Assembly: GCF_018141105.1 (NCBI RefSeq)
Contig: NZ_CP054839.1
Span: forward strand, 3,968,001-4,032,000
Length of the DNA: 64,000 nt
From: Saccharopolyspora erythraea
GTDB taxonomy: Bacteria; Actinomycetota; Actinomycetes; Mycobacteriales; Pseudonocardiaceae
Reading direction: 5' to 3'
Position numbers and translations under genes: made by a program. Below are positions 36,888-60,200 of this stretch, in pieces (the first letter of the stretch is position 1; each line of letters begins with the position of its first letter). The notes below the pieces were generated by a model. The model searched no databases. It was given only the letters and a program-made list of their open reading frames with translations, and was not told where the DNA came from.

Positions 36888-38120
36888 ATGTCGACGACCG
36901 AGGGTGCACCACCCGTCGACTCCAACGTGGTCCGGCAGCTGCTGCTGTTCGACCCATTCGACCCGGAGTTCCGCGCCGACCCGCACCGCGCCTACCGCGA
37001 GGTCCGGGAATCCGGTCCCGTCACCGCCACCCCGGGTGGCCTGTGGCTGGTCTCGGGGCACCGGCAGGTCTCCGCCGTGCTGCGCGACCAGGCTTTCGGC
37101 TGGGGTGAGGCCGAACTCGCCGCCGGGCACTTCACCACCGACGACGACGGCAACACGGTGCGGCCGCTGACCTTCGCCGATCCGCCGGAGCACACGCGCA
37201 TCCGCTCGCTGGTGAGCAGTGCGTTCTCGGCGCGGATCGTCGAGCGGCTGCGGCCGCGCGCTCAGGAGCTGGCCCGCGAGCTGCTGGCCGCGGCGCTGGC
37301 CGACGGCGGTGGCGCCGACGTCATCCAGCAGGTCGCGTATCCGCTGACCGGGCGGCTGCTGTGCGAGCTGCTCGGCGTCGACCCGGAGTACCAGGAGCGC
37401 TTCCGCGCCTGGGCGGAGGCGATGGGCCGCGGGCTGGACCCGGACTTCATGCAGTCGCCCGACCAGTTGGCGCGGCGCGAGGAGGCGCGGGCGCACTTCC
37501 ACGAGTACTTCGCCGAGCTGGCGGCCCGCAGGCGGGCGGAACCGGGCGACGACCTGGTGAGCGCGCTGGTCGCCGTCGAGCAGGAGGGCGACCGGCTCAC
37601 CGCGACCGAGCTGGTCGTGACCTGCACGCTGCTGCTCAGCGCCGGCTACGCCACCACGGTCCACCTCATCGGCAACGGGATGCTCGCGCTGCTGGAGAAC
37701 CCGGACCAGCTCGCGTGGCTGCGCGCCAACCCCGGCCGGGTCGGCGACGCCGTCGAGGAGGTGCTGCGCTTCGACGGGCCGATCCAGCTCGTCTCGCGGG
37801 TCGCCCTGCGCGACACCGAGGTCGACGGCAACGCCGTCGCCGCGGGTTCTCCGGTGCTGTTGCTGCTGGCCGCGGCCAACCGCGACCCGGCGGTGTTCGA
37901 CGATCCCGACCGGCTCGACGTGTCGCGCAAACCCGGGCGCAACCTCGGTTTCGGCGTCGGCATCCACTTCTGCCTCGGTGCTCCGCTGGCGCGGCTCACC
38001 GCGCAGGCCGCGCTGGGCCTGCTCGTCGAGCACGAGCTGGTGCTCGACGGTCCGCGGCCCGCGCGCACCGGGAGCCTGGTCCTGCGCGGGCTCGCCGAGC
38101 TCCCGCTGCGGTCGGCCTGA
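36888..38120 (+). CDS. Cytochrome P450 (P450-1)
   Basis: A 410-residue soluble bacterial P450. The haem-binding loop is FGVGIHFCLG with the thiolate C362; the K-helix ExxR is E291-R294. The I-helix reads AGYATT (residues 252-257): the oxygen-activating Thr is kept, but the usual acidic residue before it is Ala. Overall similar to CYP105/CYP107-like polyketide-tailoring enzymes. It is closely related to P450-3 of the same cluster (same LFDPxDP start and FxDPPxHTRIRSLV segment). It would hydroxylate or otherwise oxidise the polyketide. ATG at 36888 follows GAAAGG. A strong hairpin follows the stop, so it forms its own transcript. Confidence 0.92.
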   Translation: MSTTEGAPPVDSNVVRQLLLFDPFDPEFRADPHRAYREVRESGPVTATPGGLWLVSGHRQVSAVLRDQAFGWGEAELAAGHFTTDDDGNTVRPLTFADPPEHTRIRSLVSSAFSARIVERLRPRAQELARELLAAALADGGGADVIQQVAYPLTGRLLCELLGVDPEYQERFRAWAEAMGRGLDPDFMQSPDQLARREEARAHFHEYFAELAARRRAEPGDDLVSALVAVEQEGDRLTATELVVTCTLLLSAGYATTVHLIGNGMLALLENPDQLAWLRANPGRVGDAVEEVLRFDGPIQLVSRVALRDTEVDGNAVAAGSPVLLLLAAANRDPAVFDDPDRLDVSRKPGRNLGFGVGIHFCLGAPLARLTAQAALGLLVEHELVLDGPRPARTGSLVLRGLAELPLRSA

Positions 38121-38129
38121 CGTGGCTCG

Positions 38130-38167
38130 CCGCCGAGGTGCCGCGGCCTGCCCCGGCACCTCGGCGG
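38130..38167 (+). terminator. Terminator of the P450-1 gene
   Basis: A perfect 14-base stem (38130-38143 with 38154-38167) and a 10-base loop, nine bases after the stop codon. No T run, as is common for actinomycete terminators. Confidence 0.75.
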
Positions 38168-38460
38168 TGCGCCGGAACCCGGCGCCCACCGGATCGTTGT
38201 CACGCGTGGGGCCACGTCGAAATCGCGTCGGCCGTGTCCGTTTCGTGGCCGGAAGTTGCGCATTCCGGACGTATGCCTGAGCGTGTCCATTTTGGATGGA
38301 CCACCTGTGGATACGCGCAATTGTGCCGACGTAGTCCCAGCGTGCGCCACTTCCGCGCATTCTTGCGGGACGCGAAATGTTTTGTTGTCGTGGTCCTGGA
38401 CGTGGCCGTCCGGCGAATTCCTCATCCTGATGGCGGTTGATCGGATTCGTTTGAAGGCAC

Positions 38461-38490
38461 TTGACGGAATCGCCGGCGCTGCGGCAGGCT
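38461..38490 (+). promoter_or_regulatory. Candidate promoter of the P450-2/P450-3/PKS operon
   Basis: TTGACG (38461-38466), 18-base spacer, CAGGCT (38485-38490), 40 bases before the GTG at 38531. The -35 matches that of the P450-1 promoter (TTGACGG in both). The 290 bases between the terminator and this site hold no gene and are less GC-rich. Confidence 0.4.
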
Positions 38491-38530
38491 GTGACACACC
38501 GCATGGCAGGGAAGTTCCTGGGGGTAGCAA

Positions 38531-39838
38531 GTGACGGTCGATCAGCCTGAATTACCGACGTCGCGCAATGCGTCGGAATCCGTTTCCGATCAGCTCCCGG
38601 CGGTCCTCGGTGGTTTCGACCTGACAGATCAGGACCGATTTTCCGGTGGGTTCCCGCACGAGGTTTTCAACAGGCTGCGCGCCGACGAGCCGGTCCTGCT
38701 GCACCCACCGGGCCGGACCCGCGACGGTGAGAGCTTCTGGGTGCTGAGCCGGTACGAGGACATCGTCGAAGCCGCCGGGAACCCGGTTTTCTCCTCCCAG
38801 GGCGGGGGCGGCCGGGAAGGCGGCGGCACCCACCTCGACGACCTCCCGGCAGGCACCTACGCCGGCGGGATGCTCAACATGATGGACGACCCGCGGCACC
38901 AGCTGATCAAGGACGTCGTCTCGCCCGCGGTGTGCCCGCCCGCGGTGGCCGCCCTGGAGCCGGTGGTGCGGGAACGCGCCTCGGCGCTGGTGTCGGCGGT
39001 GCTGGAGCGCGGGACGTGCGACCTGCAGGCCGAGGTCGCCGGCCGGTACTCGGTCGAGGTCATCGCCGCGCTGCTGGGCGTCCCCCGGCAGGACTGGGGC
39101 CGGCTGGTGGACTGGGCCGAGATCGCCATGGGCTACGAGGACCGCGACGAGGGCGAGGCGACCGGCCGCAGCCAAGCGGCGCTGCTGGACATGTACAAGT
39201 ACGGCTGCGAACTGGTGCGGGCCAAGCGGGCCGAGCCCGCCGGCGACTTCATGTCGCTGATCGCCACCGGCGAGATCCCCGAGGGCCACGGCCAGGCGCC
39301 GCTGGCCGACTACGAGCGCGAGGTCTTCTTCAACCTGGTCTCGCTGGCGGGCACCGAGCCCACCCGCAACGCCGTCGCGATCGGCCTGCTCGCCCTGGTC
39401 GAGCACCCCGAGCAGTGGGAGGCGCTGCGCGCCGACCGGTCGCTGCTCGGCGGCGCGGTGGAGGAGGCCCTGCGCTGGTCGAGCCCGACGCCCTACAACC
39501 GCCGCACGGCCACAGAGGACATCCGCTTCCGCGACGTGCTGATCCGCGAGGGCGACAAGGTGACGCTCTGGTGGGCCTCGGCCAACCGCGATGCGCGGGT
39601 GTTCGCCGACCCGTTCCGCTTCGACATCCGGCGCTCGCCGAACCCGCACGTGGCCTTCGGGCACGGCGCGCACACCTGCCTCGGCCCCCTCCTGGCCCGG
39701 ATGGAGCTGCGCGTGCTGCTGGAGGAACTGCTCGACCGGGTCGAGCGCATCGAGCTCACCGGGCCCGTTCCGTGGGCGCGCAACAGCAAGCACACGGTGG
39801 CGCTGCGCGTTCCGGTCGCGCTCACCGCGTCGTCCTAG
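38531..39838 (+). CDS. Cytochrome P450 (P450-2)
   Basis: The 435-residue P450 has the haem loop FGHGAHTCLG with C383, ExxR at E312-R315, and a normal I-helix AGTEPT (273-278) with both acid and Thr. The AGxExTRNA I-helix resembles the steroid/fatty-acid CYP124/125/142 group more than the other two P450s here. A polyketide or an alkyl side chain could be the substrate. GTG start after GGGGGTAG. It lies 101 bases before P450-3 and 1.4 kb before the PKS genes on the same strand. Confidence 0.92.
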   Translation: MTVDQPELPTSRNASESVSDQLPAVLGGFDLTDQDRFSGGFPHEVFNRLRADEPVLLHPPGRTRDGESFWVLSRYEDIVEAAGNPVFSSQGGGGREGGGTHLDDLPAGTYAGGMLNMMDDPRHQLIKDVVSPAVCPPAVAALEPVVRERASALVSAVLERGTCDLQAEVAGRYSVEVIAALLGVPRQDWGRLVDWAEIAMGYEDRDEGEATGRSQAALLDMYKYGCELVRAKRAEPAGDFMSLIATGEIPEGHGQAPLADYEREVFFNLVSLAGTEPTRNAVAIGLLALVEHPEQWEALRADRSLLGGAVEEALRWSSPTPYNRRTATEDIRFRDVLIREGDKVTLWWASANRDARVFADPFRFDIRRSPNPHVAFGHGAHTCLGPLLARMELRVLLEELLDRVERIELTGPVPWARNSKHTVALRVPVALTASS

Positions 39839-39939
39839 CGCCGCGCCGACCCCACCCCGCGGCCCGCCGCCTTTCCAGCACCGCCTTCGCGGCGCTGCGG
39901 CGCCCGCACGAATTGATATCGAGACGATTGGTGTTGCCC

Positions 39940-41190
39940 ATGTCCGTTGGCGATATCGACACGCCCTCCGGCGAATTCGACTTCGCGGCGAATCTGCTGC
40001 CTTTCGACCCGCTGGATCCGGCATTCCAGGCCGACCCGTATCCGTTCTTCCGGTTGGTGCGCGAAACCGCTCCGGCGTTGTGCACGCAGCCGGGAATGTG
40101 GGTCGTCACCGGTTTCCGGGAATGCTCGGCGGTGCTGCGCGACCCGAAGTTCGGCCACGGCGACGGGCGGCTGGTCGCCTCCCAGATCACCCGCGACGCC
40201 GACGGCAACGTGGTGCGGCCCTTCGTGTTCATGGACCCGCCGGACCACACCCGGATCCGGTCGCTGGTGACCAAGGCGTTCTCGGCGCGGATGGTCGAGC
40301 GGCTGCGACCGACGGCCGAACGGCTGGTCGGCGAGCTGCTGGCGGCGGCGATGTCCAAGCCCGCGGACGAACCGGTCGACCTGATGGCCGAGCTGGCGTT
40401 CGCCCTGCCGTCCAACCTGATCAGCGAGCTGCTCGGCATGCCGCCGCAGGACAAGCCGCTCTTCGAGGAGTGGTCCGGCGCCCTGGGCCGCGGTCTCGAC
40501 CCGGACTTCATGCTCAGCCCCGAGGAGATGCAGCGCCGCGACCAGGCCCGCACCGAGTTCGACGGCTACTTCGCCGAGCTGGCCGCGAGCAGGCGTGCCG
40601 AACCGGCGGACGACCTGGTCAGCGCGCTGGTCGCGGTGGAGGAGGACGGCCGCAACCTGAGCATGACCGAACTGGTCAGCACGTGCAGGCTGCTGCTGAG
40701 CGCGGGATACCTCTCCACCGCCCATCTGATCGGCAACGGCGTCAACGCGCTGCTGCGAAACCCCGATCAGTTCGACTGGTTCCGCTCGCACACGGACCAG
40801 GTGGCCGGAGTCGTCGAGGAGCTGCTGCGCTACGACTCGCCGGTGCAGACGGCGGGCATGCGGACCGCGTTGCAGGACACCGAGATCGGCGACCAGGCGA
40901 TCAGCGCGGGCGAAGGCGCGATGCTGCTGGTCGGCGCGGCCAACCGCGACCCGCGCGCGTTCCCGGACCCGGACCGCCTGGACGTGTCCCGCAAGCCAGA
41001 ACGCAACCTCGGCTTCGGTATCGGTGCGCACTTCTGCGTCGGGGCGCCGCTGGCGCGCCTGACGACGCAGGTCGCGCTCACCGCGCTGGCCGGGCTGCGC
41101 GTCGAGCTCGCGACCGACGACGCCCCGCGCATCAACAACCTCGTGTTGCGGGGGTTCGCGGAGCTTCCCGTGTTCCTCCGCGCGGCGTGA
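39940..41190 (+). CDS. Cytochrome P450 (P450-3)
   Basis: A 416-residue P450 with haem loop FGIGAHFCVG (C366) and ExxR at E294-R297. The I-helix reads AGYLST (255-260): the Thr is kept and the acid is replaced by Leu. It shares long similar segments with P450-1, so the two look like an old duplication with different substrate roles. It ends 21 bases before the first PKS gene and is likely on the same transcript. The ATG has only a weak ribosome site; in-frame TTG and GTG codons lie just before it. Confidence 0.9.
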   Translation: MSVGDIDTPSGEFDFAANLLPFDPLDPAFQADPYPFFRLVRETAPALCTQPGMWVVTGFRECSAVLRDPKFGHGDGRLVASQITRDADGNVVRPFVFMDPPDHTRIRSLVTKAFSARMVERLRPTAERLVGELLAAAMSKPADEPVDLMAELAFALPSNLISELLGMPPQDKPLFEEWSGALGRGLDPDFMLSPEEMQRRDQARTEFDGYFAELAASRRAEPADDLVSALVAVEEDGRNLSMTELVSTCRLLLSAGYLSTAHLIGNGVNALLRNPDQFDWFRSHTDQVAGVVEELLRYDSPVQTAGMRTALQDTEIGDQAISAGEGAMLLVGAANRDPRAFPDPDRLDVSRKPERNLGFGIGAHFCVGAPLARLTTQVALTALAGLRVELATDDAPRINNLVLRGFAELPVFLRAA

Positions 41191-41211
41191 CGACCGGAGC
41201 GGTGGGTTCGG

Positions 41212-54216
<13,005 letters not shown>

Positions 54217-54233
54217 CGAGGGAACTGCTGGCA

Positions 54234-57200
54234 ATGGCTGACGAAGACAAGCTCCGCGAGTACCTCAAGCGGGTCACCGCGGACCTGCGCAAGGCGAACC
54301 GGCGCCTCCGGGAGGTCGAGGACGCGCAGCGGGAACCCGTCGCGATCGTGGGGATGGCCTGCCGGTACCCGGGCGGCGTGACCTCGCCCGCCGAGCTCTG
54401 GCAGGTGCTGGCCGACGGCCGCGACGTGATCTCCGGTTTCCCCACAGACCGGGGCTGGGACCTCGACGGCCTCTACGACCCCGACCCCGCGCGGTCCGGC
54501 AGGTCCTACGTGCGGTCGGGTGGTTTCCTCGACGACCCCGGCGGTTTCGACGCCGCGTTCTTCGGCATCAGCCCGCGCGAGGCGCTGGCCATGGACCCGC
54601 AGCAGCGGCTGCTGCTGGAAACCGCCTGGGAGGCGATGGAAGACGCGGGCATCGACCCGGCGGCGCTGCGCGGCAGCCGGACGGGCGTCTTCGTCGGCCA
54701 CAACTACCAGGAGTACGGGCCCCCGCTGCTCGACGCGCCCGAGAGCGTCGAAGGCCACCTGGTCACCGGTGTGGTGCCCAGCGTCGCCTCGGGCCGCGTC
54801 GCCTACTCGCTCGGCCTGGAAGGCCCGGCGATGACAGTGGACACGGCGTGCTCGACATCGCTGGTGTCCCTGCACCTGGCGTGCCAGGCGCTGCGTCGCG
54901 GCGAGTGCTCGATGGCGCTGGCCGGCGGCGTGACCGTGCTGGCGACACCCGGCACGTTCGTGGAGTTCAGCCGCCAGCGGGTGCTGGCAGCCGACGGGCG
55001 CTGCAAGGCTTTCTCCGACACCGCGGACGGCATGGGCATGGCCGAGGGCGTCGGCATGCTGCTGGTGGAACGGCTTTCGGACGCCCAGCGGCTCGGGCAT
55101 CCGGTGCTGGCCGTCGTGCGGGGTTCGGCGGTGAACCAGGACGGTGCGTCCAACGGTCTGACCGCGCCGAACGGCCCGTCGCAGCAGCGCGTCATCCGGG
55201 CGGCGCTCGCCGGCGCGGACGTGTCCGCGGCCGACGTCGACGCCGTCGAGGCGCACGGCACCGGAACCGCCCTGGGCGATCCCATCGAGGCGCAGGCGTT
55301 GCTGGAGACCTACGGGCAGGATCGGCACCGCCCGCTGTGGCTGGGCTCGGTGAAGTCCAACATCGGCCACACCCTCGCCGCGGCAGGTGTGGCGGGCGTG
55401 ATCAAGATGGTCATGGCCCTGCGCCACGGCCTCCTGCCGAAGACACTGCACGTCGACCGGCCCTCGTCGCACGTGGACTGGGAGTCGGGCGCGGTCTCCC
55501 TGCTCACCGATCCGCAGCCGTGGCCGGAGCCGGAGGACAGGCCGCGTCGTGCGGCGGTGTCCGCCTTCGGCATCAGCGGAACCAACGCCCACCTCATCCT
55601 GGAGCAGGCGCCGGAAAGAGTCGCGGCGGAGGCGACCGCGAAGCGCCCGCCGTCGGCCGTCCCGCTCGTGGTGTCGGCTCGCAGCGAAACCGCCCTGCGC
55701 GACCAGGCCGCCGCCCTGCGACGGCACACCGAGCTGCACCCGCAAGCACATCCGGCCGACATCGCGTACTCGGCGGCGACGACGCGCTCCGCGTTCGAGC
55801 ACCGCGCGGTACTTCTCGGCTCCGCCCGCCAGGACTTCATCGATGGCCTGCACGTGCTTGAAAAGGGCGCACCCGCGGCGGACGTGCTGACGGGGACCGC
55901 CGGCCGCATCGGCAAGTCGGGTTTTGTGTTTGGTGGTCAGGGTGGTCAGCGTTGGGGGATGGGTGCGGGGTTGTGTTCTCGTTTCCCGGTGTTTGCTGAG
56001 GTGTTTGGTGCGGTGTGTGATGAGTTGGGGGTGCCGGTTGGTGAGGCGCTGTCCGGTGACGATCGGGGTCTGATCGATCAGACCTTGTTTGCGCAGTGTG
56101 GGATTTTTGCGCTTGAGGTGGGGCTGTTTCGTCTTCTGGAGTCGTGGGGTGTGGTTCCCGATTTCGTGTTGGGTCATTCGGTGGGTGAGTTGGGTGCGGC
56201 TCATGTTGCTGGGGTGTTGTCGTTTCGGGATGCGTGCACGGTGGTGGCGGCTCGTGGCCGGTTGATGCAGGCTTTGGAGCCGGGGGTGATGTTGGCGGTG
56301 GCGGCCTCGGAGGATGAGGTTGTTCCGTTGTTGTCCGACCGGGTGGCGGTCGCGGCGGTGAATGGCCCGTCATCGGTCGTGGTTTCGGGTGAGGAGTCCG
56401 AGGTTGCCGTGATCGAGGAGCGTTTTCGGGGTCGCAGGGTGAAGCGGTTGCGGACGAGTCATGCGTTTCATTCGCCGTTGATGGATCCGATGTTGGAGGA
56501 GTTCCGCGAGGTTGTCGCGTCGGTGTCGCTCAGTGCTCCCCGGATTCCGTTCGTGTCGACGGTGACGGGTGCTCTTGTCGATGACGAGGTCACGACACCC
56601 GATTACTGGGTGCGCAATGTCCGTGACACCGTGCGCTTCCTGGATGGTGTTCGGGCCATGCATGAGCAGGGTGTCGACACGTTCGTCGAGTTGGGTCCGG
56701 ATGGGGTGTTGTCGGCGGCTGGCCAGGAATGCCTGCCCGACTCGGATGCGCTCTTCGTGCCAATCCAGCGCCGCGATCAGCCCGAAACCGAGAGCGCGCT
56801 GGCCGCGATCGGCAAGCTCCACGTGCGCGGCCGCACGCCTGACTGGGAAGCCGTGTTCCACGGCCTCGACGTCCGCCGGACCGATCTGCCGACGTATGCG
56901 TTCCAGCACCGTCGCTACTGGCTGGAGCCGGGTGCTTCGGCCGGCGGCATCAGATCCGCCGGGATCGGCACGCTCGACCACCCGCTGCTGGGCGCCCTCG
57001 TGTCGATCCCGGGCGAGACGGGTCCGGTGCTGACCGGGCGGTTGTCCGTCCGGACGCATCCCTGGCTCGCCGACCACCGGGTACTTGGCCGGATCCTGTT
57101 CCCGGGCACCGCCTTCGTCGAAATCGCGCGCTGCGCGGCCGAGGTGACCGGTGCGAGCGGGGTCGAGGAGATCACGCTCGCCGCACCGCTGGTGCTGCCG

Positions 57201-60200
57201 GAAAGCGGTGACGTGGCGCTTCGGGTCGTTGTCGGCACCGCGGACGCGACGGGGCGTCGAACGGTCGAGATCTGCGCTCGGCCAGGCGACGCCGATGTGG
57301 AAGGCCCGTGGACCACGCACGCCACAGGTGTTCTCGCCGGGAGCGAGGAAAAGTCCGCCCCCGGATTCCAGGAATGGCCGCCGCGCAGCGCCGACGAGGT
57401 CGACCTCGTCCAGCTCCAGGAATCACTGGCCGACTCCGGACTGGACTACGGTCCGGCGTTCCAGGGGTTGCGCGCGGCCTGGCGCCGCGGCGACGAGGTC
57501 TTCGCCGAGATCGTGCTGTCCGGCGAAGTGGTCAGTGATGCCGAGGACTTCGGCCTGCACCCGGCCCTCCTCGACGCCGCTCTGCAGGCGCTCGCGGTGG
57601 CGTCACCGGACGGTCCGCTCCGCCTGCCTTTCGCGTTCAGTGGCGTGCGGTGGTGGTCTACCGGCGCTTCGTCCCTGCGAGTACGTCTCTCGCACACAGG
57701 CGGCGATGCCGTCACCGTCGACATCGCCGACGACGCGGGTTCGCCGGTGGCCGCGATCGATTCCGCATCACTGCGCCCCGTGAGCGCGCAGCAGATCGAG
57801 GCAGCCCGAGCCGATGCAGGCGAATCGCTGTTCCGGCTCCGGTGGGTGCCGTTCGAGTCAGGTACCGACAGCGGGGGCGACGGCTGGGCGGTGGTCGGCG
57901 ACGGGCATTTCGGGCGGCCCGCATCCCGCTACCCGAATTTGGCCGCGCTCGGCGATGCGCTGGACGGCGGAACGACCGTGACCGACGTGTTCGTCCTGGT
58001 CGACCCGGACGATCACTCGGCATCGGCCAAGGCCGGTGCGGTGCTGGAGACCGTCCAGTCGTGGCTCGCCGACGAGAGGTTCGCCGATGCGCGCCTGGTT
58101 TTCGTGACCAAAGGCGCCGTCGCCGACGAGTCGGGTGTCGCGGACATGACGTCCGCGGCGGTGTGGGGTCTCCTGCGTTCGGTCCAGGCCGAGGCACCCG
58201 GTCGCGTCGCTGCGGTCGATCTCGATGACGACCCGGCTTCGTGGAACGCACTGCGAAGTGCGCTGGACGAGCCGCAGTGCTTGGTGCGCACTGGCCGGGC
58301 GTTCGTGCCGCGGCTGGAGCGGGTGCACGGGCAGAAGCCTGTGGTGTGGGATGCCGACGGCACGGTGTTGGTGACCGGCGGCACCGGAGCCCTGGGGCGT
58401 CTGCTGGCGCGGCACCTGGTGGTCGAGCACGGCGTGCGCCGGTTGGTGCTGCTGAGTCGTTCCGGCGAAGCCGGTGGCCTGGATGCCGAGCTGGCTTCGC
58501 ACGGTGCCCAGGTGTCGGTCGCCGCCTGTGATGCGGCGGATCGGGACGCCGTCGCCGAGGTGCTGGCATCGATTCCGGCGGAGTTCCCGTTGCGCGCGGT
58601 GCTGCATGCCGCCGGTGTCGTCGACGACGGAGTTGTCTCCGCGCTGACACCGGAGCGGCTCGACCGGGTGCTGCGTGCCAAGGTGGACGGTGCGTTGGTG
58701 CTGGATGAGTTGACGCGGCACCTCGACCTGTCGGCGTTCGTCCTCTTCTCCTCCGCCTCGGCCACGATCGGCAGCGCGGGGCAGGCGAACTACGCCGCTG
58801 CCAACGCGTTCCTCGACGCGCTCGCGCACCGGCGCCGCAGCGCGGGCCTGCCCGCGCAGTCACTGGCGTGGGGTTTGTGGGGGGAGCGCAGTGGGATCAC
58901 CGGTGGGTTGTCGGATTCGGATCTGGCTCGGATGGCTCGGTCGGGGATCGTGCCGATGCCGAGTGAGGAGGCGTTGCGGTTGTTCGACACCGCACTCGCC
59001 ACCGACGACGCCGTCCTGCTCCCGATGCGGCTGGACGTCGACGCTCTCCAACGGCTGGACCACGTACCGGCGGTCTTCCTCGGTCTCGTGCGCACGCGGC
59101 GCAGGCAGCCGCTCCGGGAGCGGGGTTCCTCATGGGCGGCGCAGCTGGAAGGGCTCTCCGAGTCCCGGCGCGCCGAGGTCGCGCTGGAACTCGTCCGCGG
59201 TCAGGCCGCCGTCGTCCTGGACCACCCTTCCGGCGCTGCGATCGGCCCGGACCAGGCGTTCTCCGAACTCGGCTTCGACTCCCTGACCGCCGTCGAACTG
59301 CGCAACCGGCTGAACGAGATCACCGGACTGCGGCTGCCCGCCACGCTGCTGTTCGACTACCCGACGCCGAACGCCCTCGCCGCGCACCTGGTGGGCCAGG
59401 TCGCCGGACAGCCGGCGGTCTCCAGCGCGCCGGCGACGGTGACCGCCAGGGACGACGAACCGTTGGCCGTGGTCGGCATGGCGTGCCGCTATCCGGGAGG
59501 CATCAACTCACCCGAAGACCTGTGGCAGGTCGTTCTCGACGGCACCGACGTCATCGCGGACTTTCCCGCAGACCGGGGCTGGGACGTTCGGAACCTGCCC
59601 ATCGGCCGGGGCGGGTTCCTCGACGCCGTGGGAGATTTCGACCCCGCGTTCTTCGGGATTTCGCCGCGTGAGGCGTTGGCGATGGATCCGCAGCAGCGGT
59701 TGTTGCTGGAGGTGTCGTGGGAGGCGTTCGAGCGGGCTGGTGTTGACCCGTTGTCGGTTCGGGGCTCCCGGACCGGTGTGTTCGCAGGCGTGATGTACCA
59801 CGACTACGCCGCACGCGTCCGGCAGATCCCCGGTGAGCTGGAAGGCTACCTGGGCAACGGGAACCTCGGCAGCGTCGCATCCGGCCGGGTGGCCTACACC
59901 TTCGGGCTCGAGGGGCCGGCGGTCACCGTGGACACGGCGTGCTCGTCCTCGCTGGTCGCCCTGCACCTGGCGGCGCAGTCGCTGCGAGCGGGGGAGTGCT
60001 CGATGGCGCTGGTCGGCGGGGCCACGGTGATGTCCGCACCCACCCCGTTCCGCGAGTTCGCTCGTCAGGGTGGGTTGGCGTCGGATGGTCGGTGCAAGGC
60101 GTTTTCGGATGGTGCGGATGGCACGGGGTGGTCCGAGGGTGCGGGGATGTTGTTGGTCGAGCGCCTGTCGGATGCTCGGCGGCTGGGGCATCGGGTGTTG

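Noticed and set aside
36762-38504. A 580-residue minus-strand frame over P450-1
   Set aside because: P450-1 on the plus strand has all P450 motifs, and the minus frame is its shadow.
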